A stretch of 64,000 nt of DNA from Sphingobium sp. 15-1 (GCF_013375535.1 NZ_JABXJG010000002.1:1346001-1410000); one strand, 5' to 3'. Numbered from the stretch's first letter, positions 8,683 to 17,335 are shown. The notes: a model not told the origin generated them from the sequence alone. Numbers and translations: made by a program.

Positions 8683-9263
8683 GCCATGTGCTTCCCGTCC
8701 GCCGAAGTTTCCTGGCTTGACGCGTTCTTGCCGTCGATCCAGGCGCGCGTCTTGGTCAGCAATTCTTCCGATAGCACAGGATCGTCGATCGACCGCGCCA
8801 GGATGAGCGCACCGACCATTGCCGACCAGTTGCCGATCGCGCTCAGACGGCGCTGGTCCGCATCTTTCCCGGGCATGACATTTGCAAAGCTATCGATCTG
8901 CGTTGCGAGCACCTGCCCCATTGAAGCGCGGGCTTCAGGTGATTGTTGCCGCATCAACCCAGCCAAAGCGGCCGTCGGGCAGCCGAGGCCAGGATGATCA
9001 CGGTGAGGAAGCGACAGATAGGTGTCCATCCAGGCAGCGATACCGTCAGGCGCTGACTGATTGCCGAGGGAATGGGTGATGGTGTGAGCGATCAGATCGT
9101 CCTTCGATTGGAAATGCCCATAGAAGCCGCCATGGGTAAGCCCCGAGGCCTTCATAACCTCCGCGACGCTTACCGCATCGAAGCCCTTCTCGCGAAACAG
9201 GCGTCCAGCTTCGGTCAGGATGCGACTGCGGTTATGCGCCATCTGCTCCCGGCTGACTTTCAT
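8679..9263 (-). CDS. TetR/AcrR family transcriptional regulator
   Basis: The 194-residue protein carries an N-terminal TetR helix-turn-helix: ILTEAGRLFREKGFD, VSVAEVMKASGLTHGGFYGHF and KDDLI. The ligand-binding C-terminal domain resembles regulators that sense electrophiles or quinones (NemR-like), an inference from context. It is transcribed divergently from a six-gene oxidoreductase operon. Two palindromes in the 106-bp gap are natural operator candidates. It overlaps the thioesterase gene by 4 bases. Confidence 0.92.
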   Translation of the reverse strand: MKVSREQMAHNRSRILTEAGRLFREKGFDAVSVAEVMKASGLTHGGFYGHFQSKDDLIAHTITHSLGNQSAPDGIAAWMDTYLSLPHRDHPGLGCPTAALAGLMRQQSPEARASMGQVLATQIDSFANVMPGKDADQRRLSAIGNWSAMVGALILARSIDDPVLSEELLTKTRAWIDGKNASSQETSADGKHMA

Positions 9264-9296
9264 GTCGAACTATCTCCACGCACTATTGACATTTTC

Positions 9297-9339
9297 ATGA
9301 TGACCATCATATAAGTCATTCATGATAATCGTCATGAAT
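9297..9339. promoter_or_regulatory. Candidate TetR operators in the divergent promoter
   Basis: Two palindromes share the ATGA/TCAT theme. The first is ATGATG-AC-CATCAT at 9297-9310. The second is ATTCATGA and TCATGAAT with a 6-bp spacer at 9318-9339. They sit between the divergent TetR and SDR genes, where a TetR dimer would repress both promoters. Confidence 0.6.
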
Positions 9340-9369
9340 ATAGTTCAATGTTGAAAAAGGGCAATCCCC

Positions 9370-10158
9370 ATGACCGCCAAACCAACCGTTCTTGTTACCG
9401 GTGCCTCTACCGGCATTGGCGCGGCCTATGCTGAGCGATTCGCGCGACGTGGCCACGATCTGGTACTGGTCGCCCGCAATGTAGGGCGGATGGAGGCACT
9501 GGCGGATAGCCTGCGCGGCGAAACCGGCGTTGCGATCGATATCTTGCCCGCTGACCTGGCCGATCCTGGCGAGCGCGCCACGGTCGAGGCGCGGCTGCGC
9601 GAGGATGGGCGGATCGATATCCTCATCAACAATGCCGGTACGACCTTGCCTGGAAACTTCATCGGCCAATCGACGGATGATATCGAACGGCTGGTGAGCC
9701 TGAATACGACCGCGATGGTGCGGCTCGCCCACGCTATCGCCCCACGCCTCGCGCAGTCGGGCAAGGGAGCGATCGTCAACATCGGCTCGGTGGTGGGTTT
9801 CGCGCCGGAATTCGGAATGGCCGTCTATGGCGCCACCAAGGCCTTCGCCCTTCACCTCTCGCAGGCCCTGAACGTTCAGCTCGGACCCCAGGGCATATAT
9901 GTTCAGGCGGTTCTGCCTGCCACGACCCGCACCGAAATCTGGGGTCATGCCGGCGTCGATGTCGACACCATGGGGGCTGTGATGGAAGTAGACGACCTGG
10001 TTAACGCCGCGCTCGCGGGCTTCGATCGCCGTGAGGCGGTTACTATCCCGCCGCTGCACGATGTCGCAAAATGGGACGCCTACGAGACGGCCCGACAGGC
10101 GATGCTGCCCGGCATTAGCCAGTCCCGCCCGGCCGATCGCTACCTGGCGACTGCCTGA
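9370..10158 (+). CDS. SDR family NAD(P)-dependent oxidoreductase
   Basis: A 262-residue classical short-chain dehydrogenase. The N-terminal nucleotide-binding motif is TGASTGIGAAYAERFARRG, followed by INNAGT, the catalytic serine in NIGSVVG and the catalytic Tyr and Lys in VYGATKAF. It probably reduces or oxidises a carbonyl or alcohol in the cytoplasm. It is the first gene of a tightly spaced operon (gaps of 15 to 41 bases) that runs to 15134 and is likely controlled by the TetR operators just upstream. Confidence 0.92.
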   Translation: MTAKPTVLVTGASTGIGAAYAERFARRGHDLVLVARNVGRMEALADSLRGETGVAIDILPADLADPGERATVEARLREDGRIDILINNAGTTLPGNFIGQSTDDIERLVSLNTTAMVRLAHAIAPRLAQSGKGAIVNIGSVVGFAPEFGMAVYGATKAFALHLSQALNVQLGPQGIYVQAVLPATTRTEIWGHAGVDVDTMGAVMEVDDLVNAALAGFDRREAVTIPPLHDVAKWDAYETARQAMLPGISQSRPADRYLATA

Positions 10159-10199
10159 TCCGCCTCTCGGACTCCCCATCCAATACGGAAGATGGACCC

Positions 10200-11294
10200 A
10201 TGACCAATACCGACCTGTTCAAACCCTATGATCTCGGCGACCTTACGCTTGCAAACCGCATCGTCATGGCACCACTGACCCGAAACCGCGCCGGCGCGGG
10301 GCTGGTCCCAAGCGATTTCGCAGCCGAATATTACGCCCAGCGTGCGAGCGCCGGATTGATCATCACCGAAGCGACGCAGGTCTCCAAGCAGGCGCAAGGC
10401 TATCAGGAGACGCCCGGCATCTACACACCCGAGCAGATTGCAGGCTGGCGGAAAGTGACCGATGCGGTACACGCCAAGGGCGGGCGCATCTTCGTCCAGC
10501 TCTGGCATGTCGGCCGCGTCAGCCATGTCGATCTGCATGGCGGACAATCGCCCGTCGCGCCATCTGCGATCCGTGCCGAAGCCAAGACGTTCGTGAACAA
10601 CGGATTCGTGGATGTGTCGGAACCGCGCGCGCTCGAACTGGACGAGATACCTGTCATCGTGGAAGATTTCCGCCGCGCTTCCGCAAGTGCGATCGCGGCC
10701 GGGTTTGATGGCGTCGAGATACATGGCGCGAACGGTTATTTGCTGGACCAGTTTCTGCGGGAAACCGCCAATGTCCGCACCGACGCCTATGGCGGTTCGA
10801 TCGAGAACCGCGCAAGGTTGCTGCTCGAAGTGACGGCGGCGGTGGCGAACGAGATCGGCGCGCAGCGCACAGGCGTGCGCCTTTCGCCGGTGTCGCCAGC
10901 AAGTGGCATCGTTCCTGCAGGCGACGAGCAGCCGCAGTTCAACCATGTTGTCGAAGCCTTCGACGGACTCGGAATCGCCTACATCCATATTGTTGAAGGC
11001 GCGACCGGCGGACCGCGCGATGCGGCACCGTTCGATTTCGATGCGCTGCGGCAGCGTTTCCGCAACAGCTACATCGCCAACAACGGCTATGATCTGGAAC
11101 TGGCCAGATCCCGGCTCGCCGCAGGCAAGGCTGACCTGTTCGCCTTTGGCCACCATTACATCGCCAACCCCGATCTGGTCGAGCGGCTGGAGAACGGCGT
11201 CCCGCTCGCGCAGCTTAATCCGGCCACACTCTACGGCGGCGGTGCCGAGGGATATATCGATTATCCAAATGCCACTGTCGCGGCTGACGCCTGA
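10200..11294 (+). CDS. Alkene reductase, Old Yellow Enzyme family (NemA-like)
   Basis: The 364-residue FMN-dependent TIM barrel matches NemA-type ene-reductases. It has MAPLTRNRA at the start, QLWHVGRVSH, the substrate-anion-binding pair in HGANGYLLDQFL (His and Asn), and RTDAYGGSIENR in the FMN phosphate region. These enzymes reduce activated C=C bonds, nitro groups or quinones with NAD(P)H. Its place in a TetR-controlled operon with an MDR reductase and an aldo/keto reductase parallels the electrophile-response nemRA logic of enterobacteria, although that is an inference. Confidence 0.93.
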   Translation: MTNTDLFKPYDLGDLTLANRIVMAPLTRNRAGAGLVPSDFAAEYYAQRASAGLIITEATQVSKQAQGYQETPGIYTPEQIAGWRKVTDAVHAKGGRIFVQLWHVGRVSHVDLHGGQSPVAPSAIRAEAKTFVNNGFVDVSEPRALELDEIPVIVEDFRRASASAIAAGFDGVEIHGANGYLLDQFLRETANVRTDAYGGSIENRARLLLEVTAAVANEIGAQRTGVRLSPVSPASGIVPAGDEQPQFNHVVEAFDGLGIAYIHIVEGATGGPRDAAPFDFDALRQRFRNSYIANNGYDLELARSRLAAGKADLFAFGHHYIANPDLVERLENGVPLAQLNPATLYGGGAEGYIDYPNATVAADA

Positions 11295-11309
11295 TTGGGA
11301 ACATACGCC

Positions 11310-12311
11310 ATGAAAGCCTTCATTTTGGACCGCTACGGCAAGACGCAGGCGCTGCGCCTTGGCGACTGGCCTGAACCTGACATCGGCCCTGACGACGTTC
11401 TGGTCGAGGTGGGGGCGGCAGGCCTCAATCTGCTCGATGCCAAGCTCCGCAATGGTGAGTTCAAACCAATCCTGTCATACAAGACCCCGCTTGTTCTGGG
11501 CCACGATCTGGCTGGCACGGTCGTTAAGGTCGGTGCCAACGTGCGGCGCTTCAAGGCGGGCGATGCGGTCTACGCCCGACCGCGCGACGGGCAGATCGGC
11601 ACTTTCGCCGAGCGGATCGTCGTCAAGGAAGCCGATCTCGCTCCCAAGCCTGCCAATCTCTCGATGGTGGAAGCGGCATCGATCCCGCTGGTTGCGCTGA
11701 CCGCCTGGCAAGTGCTGGTCGAGCGGGCGAATATTCGACCCGGGCAGAAGATACTGATCCATGCCGGATCGGGCGGCGTCGGCACGATCGCCATCCAGCT
11801 CGCCAAGCATCTCGGTGCGACGGTCGCGACCACGGCCAGCGCCGCCAACGCCGCGCTGGTGAGGGAACTGGGCGCGGATATCGTCATCGACTATCGTACC
11901 CAAAAGTTCGAGGAAGAACTGTCGGGCTATGACGTCGTCCTCAACAGTCTCGATGCCACGACGCTGGAAAAGTCGCTCAAGGTCTTGAAGCCGGGCGGCA
12001 AACTGATCTCCATCTCCGGCCCGCCCGATCCGGCATTTGCGCGCGCGCAGGGCTTGAATGGGGTGCTTTGGTTCGTGCTGCGACTGCTGAGCGGCGGCAT
12101 CCGGCGCAAGGCAAAGGCTGTGGGCGTCGATTATTCCTTCCTCTTCATGCACGCCGACGGTCGGCAGCTCAAAGAGATCGGCAAGCTGATCGAGGACGGC
12201 ACGATCCGTCCCGTGGTCGATCGCACCTTCCCGTTCGAAAAGCTGAACGAAGCCTTCGCTTATATCGAAACCGGCCGCGCCAAAGGCAAGGTCGTCGTCA
12301 CGCTCAGGTGA
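11310..12311 (+). CDS. NADP-dependent oxidoreductase, zinc-free MDR (quinone oxidoreductase-like)
   Basis: The 333-residue protein has a GroES-like N-terminal domain and the Rossmann motif GSGGVGTIAIQLAKHLGA. The cysteine ligands of the structural zinc are absent, which places it with quinone oxidoreductases and enoyl reductases. It should reduce quinones or alpha,beta-unsaturated carbonyls with NADPH. The ATG at 11310 is preferred over the TTG at 11295, since MKAFILDRYG is the typical family start. It lies 15 bases after the ene-reductase gene. Confidence 0.9.
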   Translation: MKAFILDRYGKTQALRLGDWPEPDIGPDDVLVEVGAAGLNLLDAKLRNGEFKPILSYKTPLVLGHDLAGTVVKVGANVRRFKAGDAVYARPRDGQIGTFAERIVVKEADLAPKPANLSMVEAASIPLVALTAWQVLVERANIRPGQKILIHAGSGGVGTIAIQLAKHLGATVATTASAANAALVRELGADIVIDYRTQKFEEELSGYDVVLNSLDATTLEKSLKVLKPGGKLISISGPPDPAFARAQGLNGVLWFVLRLLSGGIRRKAKAVGVDYSFLFMHADGRQLKEIGKLIEDGTIRPVVDRTFPFEKLNEAFAYIETGRAKGKVVVTLR

Positions 12312-12332
12312 CGCCTTCAAGGAAATGCGATC

Positions 12333-13184
12333 ATGGCACTCTATACCCGCAACGCCGACTGGAAGATCGCACCGACCCGTCATGTCGAAGCCGCTGGCAC
12401 GCATATTGCGTATCGCCAGCTCGGGCCTCAGGCTCGCGTGCCGGTGGTGCTGCTCAACCACTGGGGCGCGAACCTCGACAATTTCGATCCGCGCATTGTC
12501 GAGGGACTGGCAACGGATCGGCCGGTCTACGCGCTCGACTATCGCGGAATCGGCACGTCGGGTGGTGAGGCTCCGCTAACCGTCAAGGACATGGCGGACG
12601 ACATGGTCGCCGCGATCCGTGCGCTGGGGCTGGCCTCTGTCGACCTGATCGGCTTCTCGCTCGGCGGCTTTGTCGCGCAGCAGATCCTCATTGATGCGCC
12701 CGATCTTGTCCGCCGCGCCATCCTCGCGGGCACCGGTCCGGCGGGCGGAGCGGGTATCGAGCGGGTCGGCGCCGTCTCCTGGCCGCTGATCATCAAGGGG
12801 CTACTGACGTTCCGCGATCCCAAGACATATCTCTTCTTCACCTCCAGCACGGATAGCAGGCGCGCCGCCAAGGCGTTCCTCGCCCGATTGAGGGAACGGA
12901 CCCGCGATCGCGACAAAGCCGTGCCGCCCAAGGCGTTTCTGCGACAGCTTGACGCCATCAAAGCCTGGGGCCTGCAAGCCGCGCAGCCCCTGGACGCTAT
13001 CCACACACCCGTGCTCGTGGTCAATGGCGATCATGACATCATGGTGTTGACCGAAAACTCGATCGACATGGCGCACCGTATCCCGGGTGCCGAACTCGTC
13101 CTGTATCCCGACGCGGGGCATGGCGGCATCTTCCAGTATCATGAGGCCTTTCTGACAAGGGCCCGGACCTTCCTCGCCGCCTGA
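12333..13184 (+). CDS. Alpha/beta hydrolase
   Basis: A 283-residue alpha/beta-fold hydrolase. It has the oxyanion strand LLNHWGANLDNFDP and the nucleophile elbow GFSLGG, followed by an Asp in VVNGDHDIMV and a His in PDAGHGGIFQYHE. Together these give a complete catalytic triad. The substrate may be an ester or lactone handled alongside the neighbouring reductases. It sits in the middle of the redox operon, 21 bases after the MDR gene. Confidence 0.9.
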   Translation: MALYTRNADWKIAPTRHVEAAGTHIAYRQLGPQARVPVVLLNHWGANLDNFDPRIVEGLATDRPVYALDYRGIGTSGGEAPLTVKDMADDMVAAIRALGLASVDLIGFSLGGFVAQQILIDAPDLVRRAILAGTGPAGGAGIERVGAVSWPLIIKGLLTFRDPKTYLFFTSSTDSRRAAKAFLARLRERTRDRDKAVPPKAFLRQLDAIKAWGLQAAQPLDAIHTPVLVVNGDHDIMVLTENSIDMAHRIPGAELVLYPDAGHGGIFQYHEAFLTRARTFLAA

Positions 13185-13214
13185 CCCGCCGATACTGCAC
13201 ACATGAGGATCTAG

Positions 13215-14198
13215 ATGATGAACTATGCATCTTTCGGCCGCACCGGGCTGCAGCTTTCGCGACTGGCGCTAGGCACCGGTAATTTCGGCACAGGCTGGGG
13301 CTATGGCGCAGACGCTGAAACGGCGATTGCCATATTGGACGCCTATGCCGCAGCAGGCGGCAATTTCATCGATTCCGCCGATGTCTATCAGTTCGGCCAA
13401 TCTGAAGAGATTCTCGGTAAGGCGCTGGAAGGGCGGCGCGAGGATTTCCTGCTGGCAACCAAATTCAGCAGCGGTACCGCGCCGGACGCCAACCGGCTGG
13501 TGACGGGCAACAGCCGCAAGGCCATGGTCGCCTCGGTCGAAGCGAGCCTGAAACGGCTGAAGACGGACCGGATCGACCTTTACTGGGTGCACCATCCCGA
13601 TGGCCAGACGCCGATGGAAGAGATTGTGCGCGGCCTCGACGACCTCGCGCGCGCCGGTAAAATTCTCTACGCTGGACTCTCGAACTTTCCGGCCTGGCGG
13701 CTGGCGCGCGCGGCCACGCTCGCGGAACTGATTCGCGCGGTGCCGATCGCCGCCGCGCAGTTTGAGCACAGCCTTGTCCATCGTGAACCGGAAGCCGATA
13801 TGTTCCCCGCCTGCACCGCGCTGGGGATCGCCGCAGTGACATGGTCGCCGCTGGGCGGCGGCGTACTGACCGGCAAATATCGCAAGGGGGAAACAGGTCG
13901 CGCCGAAGGTTTTGGTGGTCGCGTCTTTCAGGCGGAAAACACACCGCTCCGCACGGCCACCGTCGATGCTGTGCTGCAGGTGGCCGAAGAAGCCGGCACC
14001 AGTGCCGATCGCGTCGCAATCGCCTGGGCCGCGACGCACGGTGCGGTGCCGATCATCGGGCCGCGCACGCTCGTCCAGCTCGAAAGCAATCTGGGCGCAG
14101 CAACACTGACCCTTTCGGCTGAGCAGGTTGCGCGTCTTGATGCCACCAGTGCGCCTGCGGGAGCGCCGCCCCGCGCGGCGATACACCCTGTCGCCTGA
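13215..14198 (+). CDS. Aldo/keto reductase
   Basis: The 327-residue TIM barrel has the full AKR tetrad: Asp and Tyr in DSADVYQFG, Lys in LATKFSSG and His in WVHHPDG. The C-terminal NADPH site is in VPIIGPRTLVQLESNLGA. It probably reduces reactive aldehydes or ketones with NADPH, consistent with a detoxification role for the operon. Two adjacent ATG codons at 13215 and 13218 are both possible starts. Confidence 0.92.
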   Translation: MMNYASFGRTGLQLSRLALGTGNFGTGWGYGADAETAIAILDAYAAAGGNFIDSADVYQFGQSEEILGKALEGRREDFLLATKFSSGTAPDANRLVTGNSRKAMVASVEASLKRLKTDRIDLYWVHHPDGQTPMEEIVRGLDDLARAGKILYAGLSNFPAWRLARAATLAELIRAVPIAAAQFEHSLVHREPEADMFPACTALGIAAVTWSPLGGGVLTGKYRKGETGRAEGFGGRVFQAENTPLRTATVDAVLQVAEEAGTSADRVAIAWAATHGAVPIIGPRTLVQLESNLGAATLTLSAEQVARLDATSAPAGAPPRAAIHPVA

Positions 14199-14213
14199 TA
14201 CTGGAGTCAGACC

Positions 14214-15134
14214 ATGGCCTCGCTGATGAACCTTCTCGCACAACCCCTTACCTTACCCAACGGCGTCGTGCTTAAGAACCGCCTTGCCAAAGCGGCGATG
14301 AGCGAAACGCTGGGCACCTGGGCCAATCGGCCAACCGCTGGCCTTGCCACACTCTACGAGCGTTGGGCTGCTTCGGGACTGGGGCTGATCATCACCGGCA
14401 ACGTCATGATCGACTGTCGCGCTCTGGGCGAGCCGGGCAACGTCGTCATCGAGGATACGGCCGACCTGCCCGTACTGCGCGATTGGGCAAGCGCGGCAAC
14501 GGCACAGGGTGCCGCGATTTGGGCGCAGCTCAACCATCCCGGCAAGCAGGCGACCAAGGGCCTCAATGCCGAGACGATCGCACCCTCCGCTGTCCCGTTC
14601 CGCGAAGATATGCAGGGACTGTTCGCAACGCCCCGTGAAATGACCGCGGCGGAGGTCGAGGACGTGGTCCGTCGCTTCGGCGTGAGTGCGGCGGTGTGCA
14701 AGGCGGCTGGCTTTACCGGCGTGCAGATCCACGGCGCGCATGGCTATCTGATCAGCCAGTTCCTCTCACCGCATCATAACCGGCGAACCGATGACTGGGG
14801 TGGCACGCCCGAAAAGCGCCGTCGCTTCGTGCTGGCGGTCTATCAGGAGATACGGGGGCAGGTCGGTGCCGAATTTCCGGTCGCGATCAAGCTTAACTCG
14901 GCTGATTTTCAGCGCGGCGGCTTTAGCGAGGCAGAATCGCTGGACACGATCCGTGCGCTTGCGCAAGCCGGTGTCGACCTCATCGAGATTTCGGGCGGAA
15001 CTTACGAGGCGCCGGCGATGAGCGGAGGGCTGGAGGATAGCAAAGCCTCGACACGCGAGCGGGAAGCCTATTTGCGGATTCCGGCGAAGCCGGCCACTAA
15101 TTCCGACACGAAGTCGGCCACCGCACCGATTTGA
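14214..15134 (+). pseudogene. NADH:flavin oxidoreductase (second Old Yellow Enzyme), truncated by an IS21 remnant
   Basis: The first 287 codons encode an OYE/2,4-dienoyl-CoA-reductase-like barrel. It retains NRLAKAAMSET, WAQLNHPGKQ, the active-site HGAHGYLISQFL and the RRTDDWGG loop, up to ISGGTYEAPAMSGG. At about 15073 the coding sequence runs into the end of an IS21-family element, and the last 20 codons (from RIPAKPATNSD) are IS sequence. Intact family members are about 400 residues and need the missing C-terminal strands for FMN phosphate binding, so the enzyme is probably inactive. Confidence 0.82.
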
Positions 15135-15310
15135 AGCCGGCCACCATTCCGATCTGATGTCGGCCATCTGGATGGCTCGTGCGGGTCTTGTTAATTGATG
15201 TCCTGATCTGTCTTGTTTGGTCAAGTGTCGAGTGACGAGACGCGCCTTTTGCGGAGGCTCTCGCCGGTTAGATCGATGCGGTATGCGTTGTGAACGACGC
15301 GATCCTGCTT
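15073..15310 (-). mobile_element. IS21-family element remnant (one end plus the istB 3' tail)
   Basis: The end begins TGCGGATTCCGGCGAAGCC and carries the multiple subterminal repeats typical of IS21 elements; variants of GAAGCCGGCCAC/ATTCCGA recur at 15083-15170. On the minus strand, 15221-15310 encodes the last residues of IstB. The rest of istB and all of istA are gone, replaced directly by the nucleotidyltransferase-HEPN gene. Confidence 0.75.
15221..15310 (-). pseudogene. IstB ATPase, C-terminal fragment
   Basis: Minus-strand codons give KQDRVVHNAYRIDLTGESLR and then KRRVSSLDT before a TGA at 15221-15223. This is the C-terminal signature of IS21 helper ATPase IstB. Only about 29 codons remain. 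The junction coincides with the stop codon of the neighbouring nucleotidyltransferase gene. Confidence 0.75.
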
Positions 15311-16238
15311 ATTGACTTGCCAGGTCCAGGTGGGAGCGCAATTCGGCCAACTTCTCCTGACAGAGCTCATTTACAACGGTTCCAAGAAGCTCGACACGTT
15401 CGGAGAGGTAGGCGAATTCCTCTTCCGTCATCGTAAACTGATCCGAGTGCCGGGCCTTCACATAGGCATCCTTCAGCTTCAGAAAGCGCGCTTCCACCTT
15501 CCGAATTTCTCGCGGCCAGACATCAATCAGGCGTGGCGAAATCCGTTCTGCTAGGGAGCGTAAGTATTTAAGATTGTGACTATACGGGGTATAAAAAGTG
15601 AAAACGAGAAGTACGCTGTAGTACAACTGCTCACATGTCTGTTGGAGATTGTAGGCTGCATGGGAAAACTGCTTGTTGTCGTAGAAGAATTGAAACCCCA
15701 TGCGCGACGCTACGGCAAGATTAAACCATTGGTCAAAATAAGCTTGGGCCATGTCATAGGCTTGCTGCGGTGTTTTCGGCTTGGGTGTATGTAGCTCACT
15801 GTTGTCCGACTGGTAAAGCGCGATGCCATCGCGCTTTATGTCCATGAAGAAATATCGGCCATGGGCCAGTCCATCGTTTACCTCTTGCAATGTGTGCACG
15901 ATGAAATTGACGGGTGCGCGCAAGCGGTTCAGGATCATAAATTCCCGATCAATGCGCTCGGCAGCCTTATCCCAATATTTGAGCCAGTCCGTCAATTCCT
16001 TCTGGTTGACGATGACGAGGAGGTCGAAATCCGAGCGATAGCCTCTCTCGGTGTGAGGCTCATGTACCCAGCGTCCCGTGGCGTAGGAGCCGTAGAGAAT
16101 TATCTTGAGTATGCGTCCCAGCTTGCGCCGGCCGGTGGGTTCTCCAAGCGCGTCCTCGAATTCCTCGAACAATATTTGAACAACGCGATCCAGTTCGCGA
16201 CGTTTGTTCGAGGGAAGGTGGTCCAGATCCGTTTTCAT
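15309..16238 (-). CDS. Nucleotidyltransferase-HEPN fusion protein (copy 2, intact)
   Basis: The 309-residue protein fuses two domains. Residues about 40-145 form a minimal nucleotidyltransferase, with Gly-Ser at 50-51 in YGSYATG and the metal-binding Asp70-x-Asp72 in SDFDLLVIV. Residues about 158-300 form an all-helical HEPN-like domain with YNLQQTCEQLYY, HNLKYL and KARHSDQF. In separate-gene systems MNT proteins AMPylate and neutralise HEPN RNases. Here both are in one chain. The gene starts 42 bases after the stop of a RES-domain gene that is truncated. A second copy of the same gene pair, broken differently, lies at 4681-7879. A role in toxin-antitoxin or phage defence is an inference. Confidence 0.85.
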   Translation of the reverse strand: MKTDLDHLPSNKRRELDRVVQILFEEFEDALGEPTGRRKLGRILKIILYGSYATGRWVHEPHTERGYRSDFDLLVIVNQKELTDWLKYWDKAAERIDREFMILNRLRAPVNFIVHTLQEVNDGLAHGRYFFMDIKRDGIALYQSDNSELHTPKPKTPQQAYDMAQAYFDQWFNLAVASRMGFQFFYDNKQFSHAAYNLQQTCEQLYYSVLLVFTFYTPYSHNLKYLRSLAERISPRLIDVWPREIRKVEARFLKLKDAYVKARHSDQFTMTEEEFAYLSERVELLGTVVNELCQEKLAELRSHLDLASQ

Positions 16239-16280
16239 ATGCCTTTGTCGCTCTACCCGCTCACCATGGCCTAATGATGC

Positions 16281-16462
16281 CTAAGGCTCAACATAGATTT
16301 TCCCGAATTTTTCCGCCAACTTGGCGGCTTCTGAGGGGGATAGGGAACGCTTCACATTGGGACTTTCCGCGATGGATGATGCTGCGCGATCGAACAGGGC
16401 GACGCGGCGCTGATTGTCGAAGCGCGACGTATAGAGAATGCCATCCGCAGTGGTGGTGCCGT
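16281..16462 (-). pseudogene. RES domain protein, C-terminal fragment (copy 2)
   Basis: Minus-strand codons read IHGTTTADGILYTSRFDNQ and then RRVALFDRAASSI up to GKIYVEP and stop. They closely match the last 60 residues of the RES protein at 7385-7879. The homology ends at about 16462, where a tyrosine recombinase fragment begins on the other strand. The Arg/Tyr/Glu part of the active site is missing, so it cannot be a working enzyme. Confidence 0.8.
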
Positions 16463-16989
16463 GGATATCCGAGTTGACCGGTCTCCAGCTCGACGATGTG
16501 AACCGCCCTACGGTCGATGCGGTCCATGTGCTGGGGAAAGGTCGCCGCGAACGCGTGCTCCCGCTCTGGAAGGAAACGCAGACGGTCTTGCGCGACTGGC
16601 TGCGGATACGACCGGCGGCCGACGATCAAGCTGTGTTCCTCAACGCCCGCGGCGAAGCAATGGGGAGGCACGGCTTCGCCAACCGCCTCGCGGCGCACGT
16701 CAAGACGGCTCAGCGATCCGCCCCGAGCTTGACCCGCAAAAGCGTAACGCCGCACGTTTTGCGGCACACCTGTGCGATCCATACCTTGGAGGCGACTGGC
16801 GATATCAGGCGGGTTGCGCTGTGGCTCGGTCATAGCAGCGTTACCAGCACTGAGATCTATCTCCGGATCGATCCGAGCGAGAAGCTCGACATCCTCGACG
16901 CGGGCGCTCCGCCGCAGATCAAGCGCGGCACCTTCAACGGCGTATCTGACCGGCTGCTGGCCATGCTGGAGGCAAGCCATGCGCGATAA
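16463..16989 (+). pseudogene. Tyrosine recombinase/integrase, catalytic-domain fragment
   Basis: The fragment starts abruptly at ISELTGLQLDDV, just after the position where the first catalytic Arg of XerC/D-like integrases should be. The remaining residues are present: the Lys in LGKGRRERVLPL, HVLRHT, LGHSSV and the nucleophile in TEIYLR. The N-terminal arm and core-binding domains are lost. It abuts the truncated RES gene, so one rearrangement removed the start of both. The 3' end is natural and overlaps the next open frame. Confidence 0.85.
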
Positions 16990-17335
16990 TTATGTGAAGC
17001 AATCCATGGCCGGTGCCGCGCAATGCGGCACCGGAGGGCAAGCCCTCAACATAACGCAGTGCTCGACATACTTCGGCCTTGCGGACCTTGGCTTTGGTTG
17101 CCCTGAACTGGGCTATTTCAGCCTGATGGAAATCACCGCGATCCGGCTTCCTTTCGGTCTCAGGGTCGAGCGGGACATTGCCTTCAACAGTCTGACGCCG
17201 ATTTCCATCTGGTCCGATTGGTCGCGGCGCACTGGTTCGATCATCTCGGCGCAAGCGAAACTGGCCCAAGCGCCCCATCCGCTACCACCCGGCTTTGATC
17301 CCGACATGATCGGACAGGGCGGCCCGTCCCGTTGA
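16979..17335 (+). pseudogene. DUF2958 family protein remnant
   Basis: An open frame from the ATG at 16979 overlaps the integrase stop. Its centre reads YFGLADLGFGCPELGYFSLM and PFGLRVERDIAFN, the hallmark of DUF2958 proteins carried on alphaproteobacterial plasmids and integrative elements. The usual N-terminal half is absent, and the tail after WSDWSR is not conserved. The function of the family is unknown. Its presence marks the start of a mobilizable-element segment. Confidence 0.65.
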
